Source: Calditrichota bacterium (GTDB lineage: Bacteria; Calditrichota; Calditrichia; Calditrichales; J004). Taken from it: a stretch of DNA of 64,000 nucleotides. Shown here piece after piece: positions 55,993 to 64,000 of the stretch (positions within the stretch are counted from its first letter, which is position 1; each line of letters opens with the position of its first letter). The stretch is taken from assembly GCA_013112635.1 (NCBI GenBank), contig JABFGF010000001.1, positions 682,001 through 746,000 of the forward strand, given 5' to 3'. The notes under the pieces are model-generated. The model ran no database searches. It was not told the DNA's origin and worked only from the letters and a program-made list of their open reading frames with translations. The translations under genes and the position numbers were made by a program.

Positions 55993-57064
55993 TTTTTTTT
56001 TCCCCTTTAAAACCGTCGGGATAATATGTCCCTTCTGCTCCACCAATTATTTCTATTGAATCCAATTTACCCGCTTTGAAAAACACATAAATACTATCCG
56101 ATGTCGAATAATTTATACCCTTGTCAGCGTTTTCACTTAAATAATATTTACTACTTGCATTTAGCCTGGAGATAACAAGATCCGGCCTTCTCTCATTTAT
56201 AAAAAACTCAATTGATTTGCCTTTTAGCAAATTATACTCATTTGGTATTGAATCATTTATTGTTTTTGCCTGCGCCTCACCAAATACATCTAAGTGTTTA
56301 ACCTCAGAGGAATCAAATTTCACCTTAATCTCTTTACCTTTTAGTTCATTATTCTCGAACCAGGTAATTGGATTACCTTTTAGCCAGGCGATTTCGGTTT
56401 TTGAATAATACCATGATGTATCACAAAAGGCTTTTAATCCTCCTTGCCATATTTTTACACTGTCTTCTGCATAGGCGTATTTTAGAGTATCTCCAAAATA
56501 TTCTAATTTTTCAGACTTAACTTGAAAAGAATCGCCTTTAGCGGAATCCACCTGAATAAAATGAGCATTGTTTTTTATTCGGAAATAACTATTTTTTTTA
56601 TCGAAATATCCATAATCACCGGTAATATGAACATTGTCTTCCTTACTCCATAAATAAACACTGTCTGTGGCGGTTGCTTCACTTCTTTTTAGATTATAAA
56701 CAAGGCGATTTGTAAATAATGAATCTGTTTCCGATGTTGCCCTTACATTGCCAATGCACTCAGTCAACTCATCATCAGGAAAATAAATAATTTTTTTTGC
56801 CTTAATGGTTCGATGGCCATTATTAACTACAACACTTCCTAAAAGCTCCAATGTATTTTTTGCTTCAAAATAATATGCACTATCACAATACATATGAACT
56901 GTGTCTTTAACAACATGTACAGAACCTTTTAATATTCGTATCTGTTCACCCTGTATTTTTTTTCCTAAATTCAAATCTGCATGAATTATGCGAATTTTTG
57001 AGTTTGACTGGGAAATGACAAAAATTGAAATGAATATAAGAAACGGGATTGTAGAAAGACGCAT
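55982..57064 (-). CDS. OstA/LptA-like LPS transport protein, long form
   Basis: 360 aa with a signal peptide of about 20 residues. It consists of repeated beta segments of the OstA type (DLNLGKKIQGEQIRILKGSVHVVKDT; LELLGSVVVNN; LTECIGNVRATSE; IHGDYGYFD-like), forming a beta-jellyroll slide for LPS. At 360 aa it is about twice E. coli LptA, as is seen in Bacteroidota-type systems, and could span the periplasm without many copies. It overlaps lptC by one base and lptB by 11. Confidence 0.82.
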   Translation of the reverse strand: MRLSTIPFLIFISIFVISQSNSKIRIIHADLNLGKKIQGEQIRILKGSVHVVKDTVHMYCDSAYYFEAKNTLELLGSVVVNNGHRTIKAKKIIYFPDDELTECIGNVRATSETDSLFTNRLVYNLKRSEATATDSVYLWSKEDNVHITGDYGYFDKKNSYFRIKNNAHFIQVDSAKGDSFQVKSEKLEYFGDTLKYAYAEDSVKIWQGGLKAFCDTSWYYSKTEIAWLKGNPITWFENNELKGKEIKVKFDSSEVKHLDVFGEAQAKTINDSIPNEYNLLKGKSIEFFINERRPDLVISRLNASSKYYLSENADKGINYSTSDSIYVFFKAGKLDSIEIIGGAEGTYYPDGFKGEKKIGE

Positions 57065-57606
57065 TATTGAGGCTTTCCGATTAGTTCACTCCCTGTTCCA
57101 TGAGAATTGGTAATTTCATAGTTTTCAAGGCTTGGATCAGATATAAAACTATCGCCATAAAGTGTATCTGTATCAGAAGTAATTTTCACTGGTATTAAAG
57201 ATATAATTTTTTGCCGTTTATTGTCCCACATTAGTGTATCGGTATATAGTGTCATCCCGCTATCAGAAACAACAATTACATTGCCGTAAGCAATCATATC
57301 TTGTTTTTGATCATCAACCTCACCGCCAATTGATGTAAGCACAGATGTGTGCTGCCCTTCGTTATTGAAGAAATCTACCTTAAGTCCTTCAGAAATATAA
57401 GTCTTCTTTTTTTTACTGAATTTTTGAAAATGCTTTGCTTCAACAATCCCCACTTTTTGGCCATCATTGGTAATGAAAAGCGTCGAGTTCCAGCTTTCCT
57501 GATCGGGAAATTCCGTAACTGTACTAGAACCTGTTGTTTCCTCTTCACGCTGGGCACAGTTGAAAAGGGTAAAAAGTAAAATAATAATAAATATTAATTT
57601 GATCAT
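57064..57606 (-). CDS. lptC: LPS export periplasmic protein LptC, lipoprotein-like
   Basis: 180 aa. A hydrophobic N-terminus ends in LFNC (Cys17), so it may be lipid-anchored rather than a bitopic membrane protein. The mature part follows LptC: GIVEAKHFQKFSKKKKTYI, LKVDFFNNEGQHTSVLTS, GNVIVVSDSGMTLYTDTL. It receives LPS from LptBFG and passes it to the OstA-like protein encoded next. Confidence 0.88.
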   Translation of the reverse strand: MIKLIFIIILLFTLFNCAQREEETTGSSTVTEFPDQESWNSTLFITNDGQKVGIVEAKHFQKFSKKKKTYISEGLKVDFFNNEGQHTSVLTSIGGEVDDQKQDMIAYGNVIVVSDSGMTLYTDTLMWDNKRQKIISLIPVKITSDTDTLYGDSFISDPSLENYEITNSHGTGSELIGKPQ

Positions 57607-57632
57607 TTTTATAATTGTATTAGTGTTAAAAA

Positions 57633-58595
57633 TTAAACGGATATGCCGGCTTGCATCAAATCATGTAAATGAATTATTCCCTGTAATCGATTTTCGTTAT
57701 TAACCACAGGCATGGCAATTATTCGATGCATTTCCATTTCGTTATAAGCAATTATAGCTAAGGCATCCTCTTTTATCAGCTTTGGTTTTTTATTCATCAC
57801 TTCAATTACAGGAATGTTCATAAACTGATCGTTTGTTTCAATGAGCCTGTTCAAATCACCAGTTGTTAAAACACCTTGTAATTGCATATTTTTATCTACT
57901 ACAGGGCATATCCCGCGTTTGTGGGCCATTTCCAAAACGGCTTTGCGCATATTATCTTCAGCAAAACAGAAAGGTAATTTTTTACCTTTTTCCATTATAT
58001 CTGAAACACGCATCAATAATTTTTTTCCAAGCGAGCCACCCGGATGAAGCAAAGCAAAATCATCCGCAGAAAAACCACGGGCTTCCAGTAAAGCGACGGC
58101 CATTGCATCTCCCATTACCAGCGTAACTGTTGTGCTGGCTGTAGGAGCTAAATCATGCGGACACGCTTCTTCTTTTACACTTATATCTAAGCTTACATCA
58201 GAATTTGTGGACAATGTAGATTGTTTATTTCCAGTCATCGCTACAATCGGAACATTGAGACGTTTTAAAGCTGGTAAAATGTGAAGCAATTCTTCTGTCT
58301 CACCACTTTTTGAGATTGCAATAACCACGTCATTTTTATGAACCATGCCCAAGTCACCATGAAGCCCTTCAGCAGGATGTAAAAAGTAAGATGTTGTTCC
58401 GGTACTGGCAAAAGTTGAAACCATTTTCTTGGCAATCGCGCCAGATTTCCCCATGCCTGTTACAATTACACGGCCTTCACTTTGCAGGATTAGCTTAATG
58501 GCATTTTCAAAGTTTTCGCCAATACGGTTCTCCATTTCATGAAGGGCTTCACGCTCTATTCGGATAACCTGTTTTGCAGCTTCAAGAATCGGCAT
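57633..58595 (-). CDS. kdsD: D-arabinose 5-phosphate isomerase
   Basis: 320 aa from the ATG at 58595, with GGGGGA nine bases upstream; a longer frame to 58637 overlaps the preceding gene. A SIS domain (about 35-175; GMGKSGAIAKKMVSTFASTG, VIAISKSGET) is followed by two CBS domains (about 200-315). It converts ribulose 5-phosphate to arabinose 5-phosphate, the precursor of KDO, and operates with kdsA and kdsC of the same operon. Confidence 0.95.
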   Translation of the reverse strand: MPILEAAKQVIRIEREALHEMENRIGENFENAIKLILQSEGRVIVTGMGKSGAIAKKMVSTFASTGTTSYFLHPAEGLHGDLGMVHKNDVVIAISKSGETEELLHILPALKRLNVPIVAMTGNKQSTLSTNSDVSLDISVKEEACPHDLAPTASTTVTLVMGDAMAVALLEARGFSADDFALLHPGGSLGKKLLMRVSDIMEKGKKLPFCFAEDNMRKAVLEMAHKRGICPVVDKNMQLQGVLTTGDLNRLIETNDQFMNIPVIEVMNKKPKLIKEDALAIIAYNEMEMHRIIAMPVVNNENRLQGIIHLHDLMQAGISV

Positions 58596-58599
58596 AAAT

Positions 58600-59556
58600 C
58601 TAATTTCCCCCGCTTTTCGGAAGGATCCCTTCAACATTTACAACTACCAAATCAGATCCGGTATTGTCAGGTTTATTAAATGCGGCGGCAACTACTTCGA
58701 TTGTGGTTGGCCCAACCATTGAAGAATCTGTTGTAAAGCTAAATAAATAGTTATTTGATGCATCATAATTCTGTTCACCTTTTTGAATTCCATTTACAAA
58801 TAAGCGAACATATGCCAGAGAATTATCATGATATGCGGTTAGCTCAACATCAATATTTGTATTTTGCACAAAAAATTCGTTTGTTTTTGGAGAGGTGATA
58901 TTTACCAGCGGATTTACAGAACTTTGCACAATAACGACATCCTGGCCTGTATTTGATTTCTCGTTTCTAACAGTTACTTTTAATGTATAAGTATCACCAA
59001 TCAATGGCGCGATCCAATAAACGGTATCTTTGTTGGCCGGTTGAATGAATTGACCTCGATTCGGATCGCTACTCCAACTGTAAGTTAATAATCCATCTTC
59101 AGGATTGGTGGCAACAACTATTGCAGTGACTGTATCACCCGGATTTACAGTTCCCGGAAAGACATCTACTTTTTCGATGATTGGTTTTTCATAACTTCTA
59201 ACAACAACTATATCTTCACCTGTATTTGATTCTTCATCATTTCTAACAGTAACTTTCAAAGTATATGTGTCGCCAACTGACGGAGCTATCCAATAAACTG
59301 TATCCAGATTGGCAGGCTGAATAAATGTGCCACGGCTTGGATCACTACTCCAGCTATAAGTTAACATGCCATCCTCAGGATTGGTTGCAACCACAACTGC
59401 TGTAACGGTATCTCCCTGATTAACATTTCCTGGGAACGCATCGACTTTTTCGATGACCGGTTTTTCATATTTACCCTCATCAATAATTTCACCTAATTTC
59501 TCACAGGAAATAAAGAAGGAAAATATTAACAATAAAACGGAAATTGTATTTTTCAT
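58600..59556 (-). CDS. Lipoprotein with two tandem Ig/PKD-like repeats
   Basis: 318 aa. The signal ends in FFISC (Cys18). Residues 30-121 and 122-212 are two copies of a 92/91-residue unit, each with GDTVTA, NPEDG, LTYSWSSDP and GDTYTLKVTVRN, an Ig or PKD-like sandwich. A third, different beta domain follows (213-318; TSPKTNEFFVQNTNIDV, FVNGIQKGE). It is a likely surface-exposed or periplasmic binding protein. It is placed between KDO genes, overlaps the Omp28-like gene by four bases and ends 4 bp before kdsD. Confidence 0.78.
   Translation of the reverse strand: MKNTISVLLLIFSFFISCEKLGEIIDEGKYEKPVIEKVDAFPGNVNQGDTVTAVVVATNPEDGMLTYSWSSDPSRGTFIQPANLDTVYWIAPSVGDTYTLKVTVRNDEESNTGEDIVVVRSYEKPIIEKVDVFPGTVNPGDTVTAIVVATNPEDGLLTYSWSSDPNRGQFIQPANKDTVYWIAPLIGDTYTLKVTVRNEKSNTGQDVVIVQSSVNPLVNITSPKTNEFFVQNTNIDVELTAYHDNSLAYVRLFVNGIQKGEQNYDASNNYLFSFTTDSSMVGPTTIEVVAAAFNKPDNTGSDLVVVNVEGILPKSGGN
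58921..59469 (-). repeat. Tandem duplication of about 276 bp inside the Ig-like lipoprotein gene
   Basis: Copies at 59194-59469 and 58921-59193 align at a 276-bp period, for example TTTTCGATGA at 59447 and 59171. DNA identity is high enough to suggest a recent duplication, with differences mostly at wobble positions. Confidence 0.85.
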
Positions 59557-60344
59557 AGCTCTTTTTCAATGGCATGTAAAACTTCGTTACCATTTTCATC
59601 CATTAAAATAAATATAATATTGTCTGGATTAAAACCGTCAAACTCCAACGTGAAATCCTTTTCAACAAATTCTCCGGCATCAATTTTGTCAACCGGATCA
59701 GGTATAGACATAGCCCTGACGGTGCGTTTACCTTTAAGGCCATTATTATCAGTAAGGACAATTCTCATCAGCATTTCATCAGTTTGTTTGTTGCCCAAGC
59801 CCGCTATTAGATAGGTCCCTTCGATTTTATCAGATAAGGCATCAAACTCTGTTTCGATTGTAAATTGGCTTGGTTGAACAATTAAATCTGAGGCAAAAAC
59901 CTGAGTTCTTTTAATTACATTTGATACGTTCGATGCACCTTGAACACGGTTTTCTGCTCCATTAATAAAAATATCCGGAACACCTTTCGAGCGGGAAAGA
60001 TCAAATCCTGTTGTGTATTTTGTATACTGATCTTCACCCATGGCTAAAGTAAAAGGATCGTAATAATTCGAATTACTTGTGTTCCAATGATATTCCAGCC
60101 AGATCAACCTGTCTCCATAAATATCCGATAACGAATCAATGGCTTCCAAAGCATCATAATTAAAAGTATAATTCTGTGGAACATTATCACTTGTATTTAT
60201 AAACGCTTCTAAAAGGAGTACGCTTTCACGCGAGCTTGAATTATTTTTCGGATCCAAAATATTATCCCGTTCGATTTGAGAACAGGCAAATGAAAAAATA
60301 ATCAGGATACTAAAAATGTATTTGAAAACCGATTTGAATTTCAT
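59553..60344 (-). CDS. Omp28-like lipoprotein with thioredoxin-like fold, no CxxC
   Basis: 263 aa. The signal ends in FSFAC (Cys21), followed by the RDNILDPKN segment. The central part (YNYDALEAIDSL-like, LIWLEYHWNTSNS, GVPDIFINGAENRVQG) follows the Omp28-related thioredoxin-like family. The active-site Cys pair that would sit at the start of that fold is absent, so no redox role is expected. TAGGAA precedes the ATG. Its 5' end overlaps the CsgG-like gene by 35 bp, pointing to tight coupling. Confidence 0.6.
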   Translation of the reverse strand: MKFKSVFKYIFSILIIFSFACSQIERDNILDPKNNSSSRESVLLLEAFINTSDNVPQNYTFNYDALEAIDSLSDIYGDRLIWLEYHWNTSNSNYYDPFTLAMGEDQYTKYTTGFDLSRSKGVPDIFINGAENRVQGASNVSNVIKRTQVFASDLIVQPSQFTIETEFDALSDKIEGTYLIAGLGNKQTDEMLMRIVLTDNNGLKGKRTVRAMSIPDPVDKIDAGEFVEKDFTLEFDGFNPDNIIFILMDENGNEVLHAIEKEL

Positions 60345-61143
60345 TTTTTCCTACAAAATAAATATTACTTTTTACAGAAGATTGTTTTGAATGGCCACTT
60401 CTGATTTCGTTTTCTTCATCGCTGCTCAAAAAATCAACAAGCGTCCCTATCGCAGCGCTGCCTGCCAAAATCCCTAAAATTGTATATAGATCTTTGGAGT
60501 TATTTGAGCGGTCATAATATTTGTCAAAATCTTTCAACTTTGTGGCAGAGTTGTATTTGTCAACACTATCATTATGATAGGAGTTTGTTGCAAGAGTTGC
60601 ACTGCCAAGCAAAACGGTAGCTCCTGTCCAATACCAAATTGAGTTTGACTTGAATACTTTTTTTGTCTGGTATTCACCCTGTCCGGTCAAGCGATATTTA
60701 AGGTTGTTTGCCAGCATTTCAATCATGGATTCTTTATGATCCCTGTTCGATGAGCGCACAATTTCCGTTTGAACCTGTCCGGTTTTAACCCTAACCAAAT
60801 CTGCACTAACAATTATATCGCTGCCCTGCTTATCAATTTTGCCGGACAAAATAAACTCCGCACCCAGGATTTTTCCAATTGTTTGCACTTTTGATGAATC
60901 AACTAATCCGGATAATGTTAAGGCTTGTTCTTCTAAAACTTTATCAAGTCGTGCACGATCCAGAACCACAATATCTTTATTATCTGACAGATGTGAGCGT
61001 AATAATGTTGGTACACTTCTTTCCCATGCATCAAGATAAAGCACTTCAGATTCATTGGAAAAGTTGGAAACAGCAACATTTACTTGAGAAAAAACAGTAG
61101 TATTTAAAAAGAATGATATTAGAATTGCGTATAAATATTTCAT
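60310..61143 (-). CDS. CsgG/TolB-N-like envelope protein
   Basis: 277 aa with a signal peptide of about 19 residues. Residues 20-145 match the CsgG/FlgO type fold (VNVAVSNFSN, IVVLDRARLDKVLEEQ, GKILGAEFILSGKI, ADLVRVKTGQVQTE). Two hydrophobic stretches (about 170-186 and 220-238) follow, unlike pore-forming CsgG. It has no lipobox. It starts immediately after the kdsC stop (TAAATG). It may be a periplasmic sensor or assembly factor for the two lipoproteins encoded next. Confidence 0.7.
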   Translation of the reverse strand: MKYLYAILISFFLNTTVFSQVNVAVSNFSNESEVLYLDAWERSVPTLLRSHLSDNKDIVVLDRARLDKVLEEQALTLSGLVDSSKVQTIGKILGAEFILSGKIDKQGSDIIVSADLVRVKTGQVQTEIVRSSNRDHKESMIEMLANNLKYRLTGQGEYQTKKVFKSNSIWYWTGATVLLGSATLATNSYHNDSVDKYNSATKLKDFDKYYDRSNNSKDLYTILGILAGSAAIGTLVDFLSSDEENEIRSGHSKQSSVKSNIYFVGKNEIQIGFQIHF

Positions 61144-61659
61144 TTAAGCTTTAATCTCTTTGATCAGTTTATCAAATTTCCCCTGGGCTTTTAATATTTT
61201 CTCAATTACTTCCCGTACAGCACCTTCACCACCAGAGACAGCTGTAGTATAATCAGCTATTTCTTTTAATTCGTCACGTGCATTAGAAACAGCAACACTA
61301 AATCCAACCTTTTTTAAAACCGGCAAGTCCGGGAAATCATCACCCATGTAGCACACTTGTTCGTCTGAAAGGTTAAATTGTTTCTTGATTTCTTCATATC
61401 GGGGTAACTTTTTAAAACTCCCCTGTGAAATCACATCATATTTTAATTCTTCTGCACGTCGCTGAACCATTTTTGATTCACGGCCTGTGATAATTCCTGT
61501 CATTAAACCGGCCATTCTCGCCAAAGTAATGCCCATTCCATCAAGGATATTAAACTCTTTTACTTCATCTCCATTGGATGTAAATATTATTTTACCATCC
61601 GTTAAGACACCGTCCACATCCATCAGGACCATTTTTATGTTTTTAAGATTATTTTTCAA
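61144..61659 (-). CDS. kdsC: 3-deoxy-D-manno-octulosonate 8-phosphate phosphatase
   Basis: 171 aa, typical KdsC size. The HAD motif is LMDVDGVLTDG (D14, D16), with MTGIITGRES as motif II region and YMGDDFPDLPVLKKVG as motif IV. It lacks a cap domain and should form a tetramer. It removes phosphate from KDO 8-phosphate. The start is a TTG at 61659 with AGGA upstream; an ATG ten codons later would cut into the first strand. Confidence 0.94.
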   Translation of the reverse strand: MKNNLKNIKMVLMDVDGVLTDGKIIFTSNGDEVKEFNILDGMGITLARMAGLMTGIITGRESKMVQRRAEELKYDVISQGSFKKLPRYEEIKKQFNLSDEQVCYMGDDFPDLPVLKKVGFSVAVSNARDELKEIADYTTAVSGGEGAVREVIEKILKAQGKFDKLIKEIKA

Positions 61660-61718
61660 CTTATCCTATAATTTTTTTTCCACTGATTCTCGCAGATTTA
61701 GGTTAAAGCATTCAAAGA

Positions 61719-62570
61719 CTAATACAATCCCTGATCATCCCCTTTTAGATTGGGTTTGATCAGATGATCAATTTCTTTTAACTGTCTCATTAATTCTTCC
61801 ATGCGCCCCAAAGGCAACATGCTATCCGCATCGCATAAAGCGGAATCACAATCCGGATGCGTTTCAATAAAAAAACCGTCAACACCCATGGCCACTGCTG
61901 AGCGTGATAATCCAAAAATAAATTCTTTGGCCCAGCCACTTTTATCATTATTCCTGACACCATATTTTTTTAAGGCATGGGTGGAATCCATAATAACAGG
62001 ATAACCCAAATCGCGCATAACTTTCAGGCTGCGCATATCGACCACCAAGTTGCCATAGCCAAACATACTTCCTCTTTCGGTTAGCAAGATTCGTTCGCTG
62101 CCGGCATCTTTAATTTTATTTATTGATGCCGATAAATCTCCCCCAGCAAGAAATTGGCCTTTTTTTATATTTACTACCACACCGGATTTTGCAACTGCCT
62201 GCAACAAACTGGTTTGCATGGATAAAAACGCAGGGATTTGTACAATGTCTAAAACCTCGGCACACGCCTCTGCATCATGCGCATTATGGATATCAGAAAG
62301 AAGCAGGACATTAAAAGTATCTTTTACTTTTTGCAAAATTTTTAATCCTTTTTCCAACCCGGGCCCTTGATATGATGATGCAGATGATCGATTATCTTTT
62401 AGATAAGAGGATTTGAAAACAAAGGGGATTTCCAGCTTTTCACTGATTTTTTTCAGCGTTTCTGCCGTATGCATTACGACCTCTTCTGATTCAATAACAC
62501 AAGGTCCTGCAATTAACAATAAAGGATTTCCCTGGCCAATTTTGATTTTACCAACCTGTACAATCTGCAT
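61719..62570 (-). CDS. kdsA: 3-deoxy-8-phosphooctulonate synthase, metal-dependent type
   Basis: 283 aa. It condenses phosphoenolpyruvate and arabinose 5-phosphate. AGPCVIES carries Cys24 at the metal-ligand position; metal-free KdsA enzymes such as that of E. coli have Asn there, so this should be the metal-dependent class. Other motifs are LSDIHN, GQFLAGGDLSASINKI-like and ERGSMFGYGNLVVDM. It is first in the operon kdsA-kdsC-kdsD-lpt. Confidence 0.95.
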   Translation of the reverse strand: MQIVQVGKIKIGQGNPLLLIAGPCVIESEEVVMHTAETLKKISEKLEIPFVFKSSYLKDNRSSASSYQGPGLEKGLKILQKVKDTFNVLLLSDIHNAHDAEACAEVLDIVQIPAFLSMQTSLLQAVAKSGVVVNIKKGQFLAGGDLSASINKIKDAGSERILLTERGSMFGYGNLVVDMRSLKVMRDLGYPVIMDSTHALKKYGVRNNDKSGWAKEFIFGLSRSAVAMGVDGFFIETHPDCDSALCDADSMLPLGRMEELMRQLKEIDHLIKPNLKGDDQGLY

Positions 62571-62690
62571 TATTTTCTCGTAAAAATTATAGATTTTTAT
62601 TTCTTAAATGGACAGCTTTAAATATACATTTTTTTGGATTGCCCTGCAATGAAAGTCAACTAATCTAAACTTTATAATCCCCGAGGTGAA

Positions 62691-62789
62691 ATGACTATGA
62701 TCAAATCCAAAATATATTGCAATAAATCCTGTTCTTTCACAAATTCAACCCATGGAATTATTTTACGCTTTCCCGGAAAACATCTCTGA
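62691..62789 (+). CDS. Possible leader open frame overlapping the rsmE start
   Basis: An ATG at 62691 has GAGGTG three bases upstream and opens a 32-codon frame that ends at TGA 62787-62789, inside rsmE in another frame. The rsmE ATG itself (62752) has no ribosome binding site. Translation of the short frame could open or occlude the rsmE start. The peptide has no recognised features. Confidence 0.25.
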   Translation: MTMIKSKIYCNKSCSFTNSTHGIILRFPGKHL

Positions 62790-63444
62790 CAATTTACTTA
62801 CTCTTGATTCTTTTGAAGCCAAACATTTGACGAAAACTCTACGCAAAAAAACAGGTGATGAAATTGATATTACCGATGGAGAAGGAAATCATTTTTCTGG
62901 AATTATTGAAAGCTTGAAGCCAGGGCTTACTGTTAAAATTAGCTCAAAGAAGAAAATTAAAAAAGATGAACAAAACCTATCCCTTGGGATTGCTTTTATA
63001 CGCCCTAACCGTTTGGAATTTGTTCTTGAAAAAGGAACCGAACTTGGCGTTGGTTCTTTTCATATTTTCAGGAGTGAACATGCCAATTATTTTAGTGATA
63101 ATGAAAAGCGGTTTGAGAAAATTCTACGCCAGGCTATAAAACAAAGCAACCGTTTTTGGTTACCAAAATTGTATCTACATAAAGATTTTAAAAGTTTTAT
63201 TGAAAAAACAAATAACATCCCCTTAAAATTGGCTGCTATTGATCCGAACAGCCCGGGTATTAGCTCTCATTTTCCTATTAATTATACAGAAGAAACATTG
63301 CTTAGCATTGGGCCTGAGGGTGGTTTTAGTGATAAGGAAATAATTGTTTTAAAAGAAAATGGTTTTAAAGATGTTTCTTTGGGAAAATTTAGATTAAGGG
63401 CGGAAACGGCAGCTATAGCTGGGGTTGCCAAGCTAATTTTATAG
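62752..63444 (+). CDS. rsmE: 16S rRNA (uracil-1498-N3)-methyltransferase
   Basis: 230 aa, normal length. An N-terminal PUA-like domain (HLTKTLRKKTGDEI) is followed by the SPOUT knot: GTELGVGSFHIF, LSIGPEGGFSDKE and LGKFRLRAETAAIAG, all hallmarks. It methylates U1498 in the ribosome decoding region. There is no ribosome binding site before the ATG, but a preceded short frame overlaps it. Confidence 0.94.
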   Translation: MELFYAFPENISDNLLTLDSFEAKHLTKTLRKKTGDEIDITDGEGNHFSGIIESLKPGLTVKISSKKKIKKDEQNLSLGIAFIRPNRLEFVLEKGTELGVGSFHIFRSEHANYFSDNEKRFEKILRQAIKQSNRFWLPKLYLHKDFKSFIEKTNNIPLKLAAIDPNSPGISSHFPINYTEETLLSIGPEGGFSDKEIIVLKENGFKDVSLGKFRLRAETAAIAGVAKLIL

Positions 63445-63462
63445 TATTTTCAATTTTCTATG

Positions 63463-64000
63463 TCATATCTTCATTACTTTTAAAATTACTAAAGTAATAT
63501 CATCATCTTGTTTTCTATCTTTTCGCCACTCATCCCCTATCCTAAGTAAATTTTGGGCAATTTCATTTGGAGAAGCATCAGCAATTCCTGCAAAGGCATC
63601 TTTGATTCGTGGGATATCTAAAGTTTCATTTTGTTCATTAAACAATTCAATCAACCCATCTGACAAAAATAATAGTGTATCACCTGGATTCAAATTAGTT
63701 TCAAACGTTTTATATGGAAATGACTCGAATGCTCCCAAGGGCATCCCTTTAACAGTAACTTCCTCAACACTTTTTGTATCAGCACGATAAATAAAAAATG
63801 GCGGCATTCCGGCTGAGGAACCATACAATCTACCATCTTTGATTTTGAAAATCATCAAAGCCATATACAGATTGCCCAAACCCATTTTTTTTATTGTGTG
63901 TGTGCTCTCCTCAAAAAATGTGGTAATATCTTTTTGTTTTTCATGAGCAATAAACATACTTTTCATTATAGAAACCATGATCCCGGCTTTCATCCCATGA
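63463..64000 (-). CDS. SpoIIE/PP2C-type serine phosphatase, N-terminus outside window
   Basis: The frame is open to the right edge, reading HGMKAG at the very end, the metal-binding G-H-G motif of SpoIIE/RsbU phosphatases. Further motifs are GDTLLFLSDGLIE and, near the C-terminus, DDITLVILKV. Such enzymes dephosphorylate anti-sigma antagonists in partner-switching signalling and usually have sensor domains N-terminal to this part. It is convergent with rsmE. Confidence 0.88.
   Translation of the reverse strand, partial: HGMKAGIMVSIMKSMFIAHEKQKDITTFFEESTHTIKKMGLGNLYMALMIFKIKDGRLYGSSAGMPPFFIYRADTKSVEEVTVKGMPLGAFESFPYKTFETNLNPGDTLLFLSDGLIELFNEQNETLDIPRIKDAFAGIADASPNEIAQNLLRIGDEWRKDRKQDDDITLVILKVMKI

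Overview
The window looks like an AT-rich chromosome segment of a Gram-negative bacterium. It encodes KDO synthesis and lipopolysaccharide export (kdsA, kdsC, kdsD, lptC, an OstA-like protein, lptB), an RND/TolC efflux set, a type IV pilus and many lipoproteins with clear lipoboxes. The long OstA-like Lpt protein, Omp28-like and Ig-like lipoproteins, a NamZ-type (DUF1343) muramidase and an N-terminal lipoprotein motif of the type RDNxLDPKN fit the Fibrobacterota-Chlorobiota-Bacteroidota neighbourhood, possibly Calditrichota or a relative. This placement is inference; no rRNA is present.

Layout. 1-9.1 kb (minus strand): a lipoprotein-like methyltransferase cut by the window edge, gamma-glutamyltransferase, a zinc-ribbon/SDR fusion, a Gfo/Idh/MocA oxidoreductase, an AbrB/PIN toxin-antitoxin pair and a large Asp-box beta-propeller protein. 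9.1-10.2 kb: a graveyard of mobile DNA, with a probable group II intron remnant, an IS-like transposase scrap and a REP-like hairpin. 10.2-16.9 kb: an accessory cassette of two translationally coupled unknown proteins (one with a possible His/Cys dyad, one of 1008 aa), a lipoprotein and a metzincin protease. Behind it lie an AraC regulator with a dead receiver domain and two near-identical direct repeats 21 bp apart. 18-24.5 kb: a small HMA metal-binding protein, a Trm112-like protein and an RND efflux operon.

24.7-32.1 kb (plus strand): a five-gene peptidoglycan-salvage operon: NamZ-like lipoprotein, GT2 glycosyltransferase, BadF/MurK-like sugar kinase, a SpoIID-domain protein without a signal peptide, and an AmpG-like importer. 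It ends at a strong bidirectional terminator. 32.2-46.3 kb (minus): one long type IV pilus operon with an assembly ATPase fused to a receiver domain and a PilM-PilN fusion. 46.5-51.4 kb: miaA, mutL, nhaD and an ArsC-like pseudoenzyme. 51.5-54.6 kb: a hybrid sensor kinase whose H-box lacks its histidine. 54.8 kb: a HicB-HicA-like fusion.

55.2-62.6 kb (minus): kdsA-kdsC-(CsgG-like, Omp28-like, Ig-like)-kdsD-lptC-ostA-lptB, an envelope operon that makes KDO and exports LPS, with three unknown envelope proteins in the middle. The window closes with rsmE on the plus strand and the 3' part of a SpoIIE-type phosphatase gene on the minus strand. The best candidates for something undescribed are the 10.2-17.9 kb cassette with its own regulator and operator-like repeats, and the cluster of signalling proteins that have lost catalytic residues.
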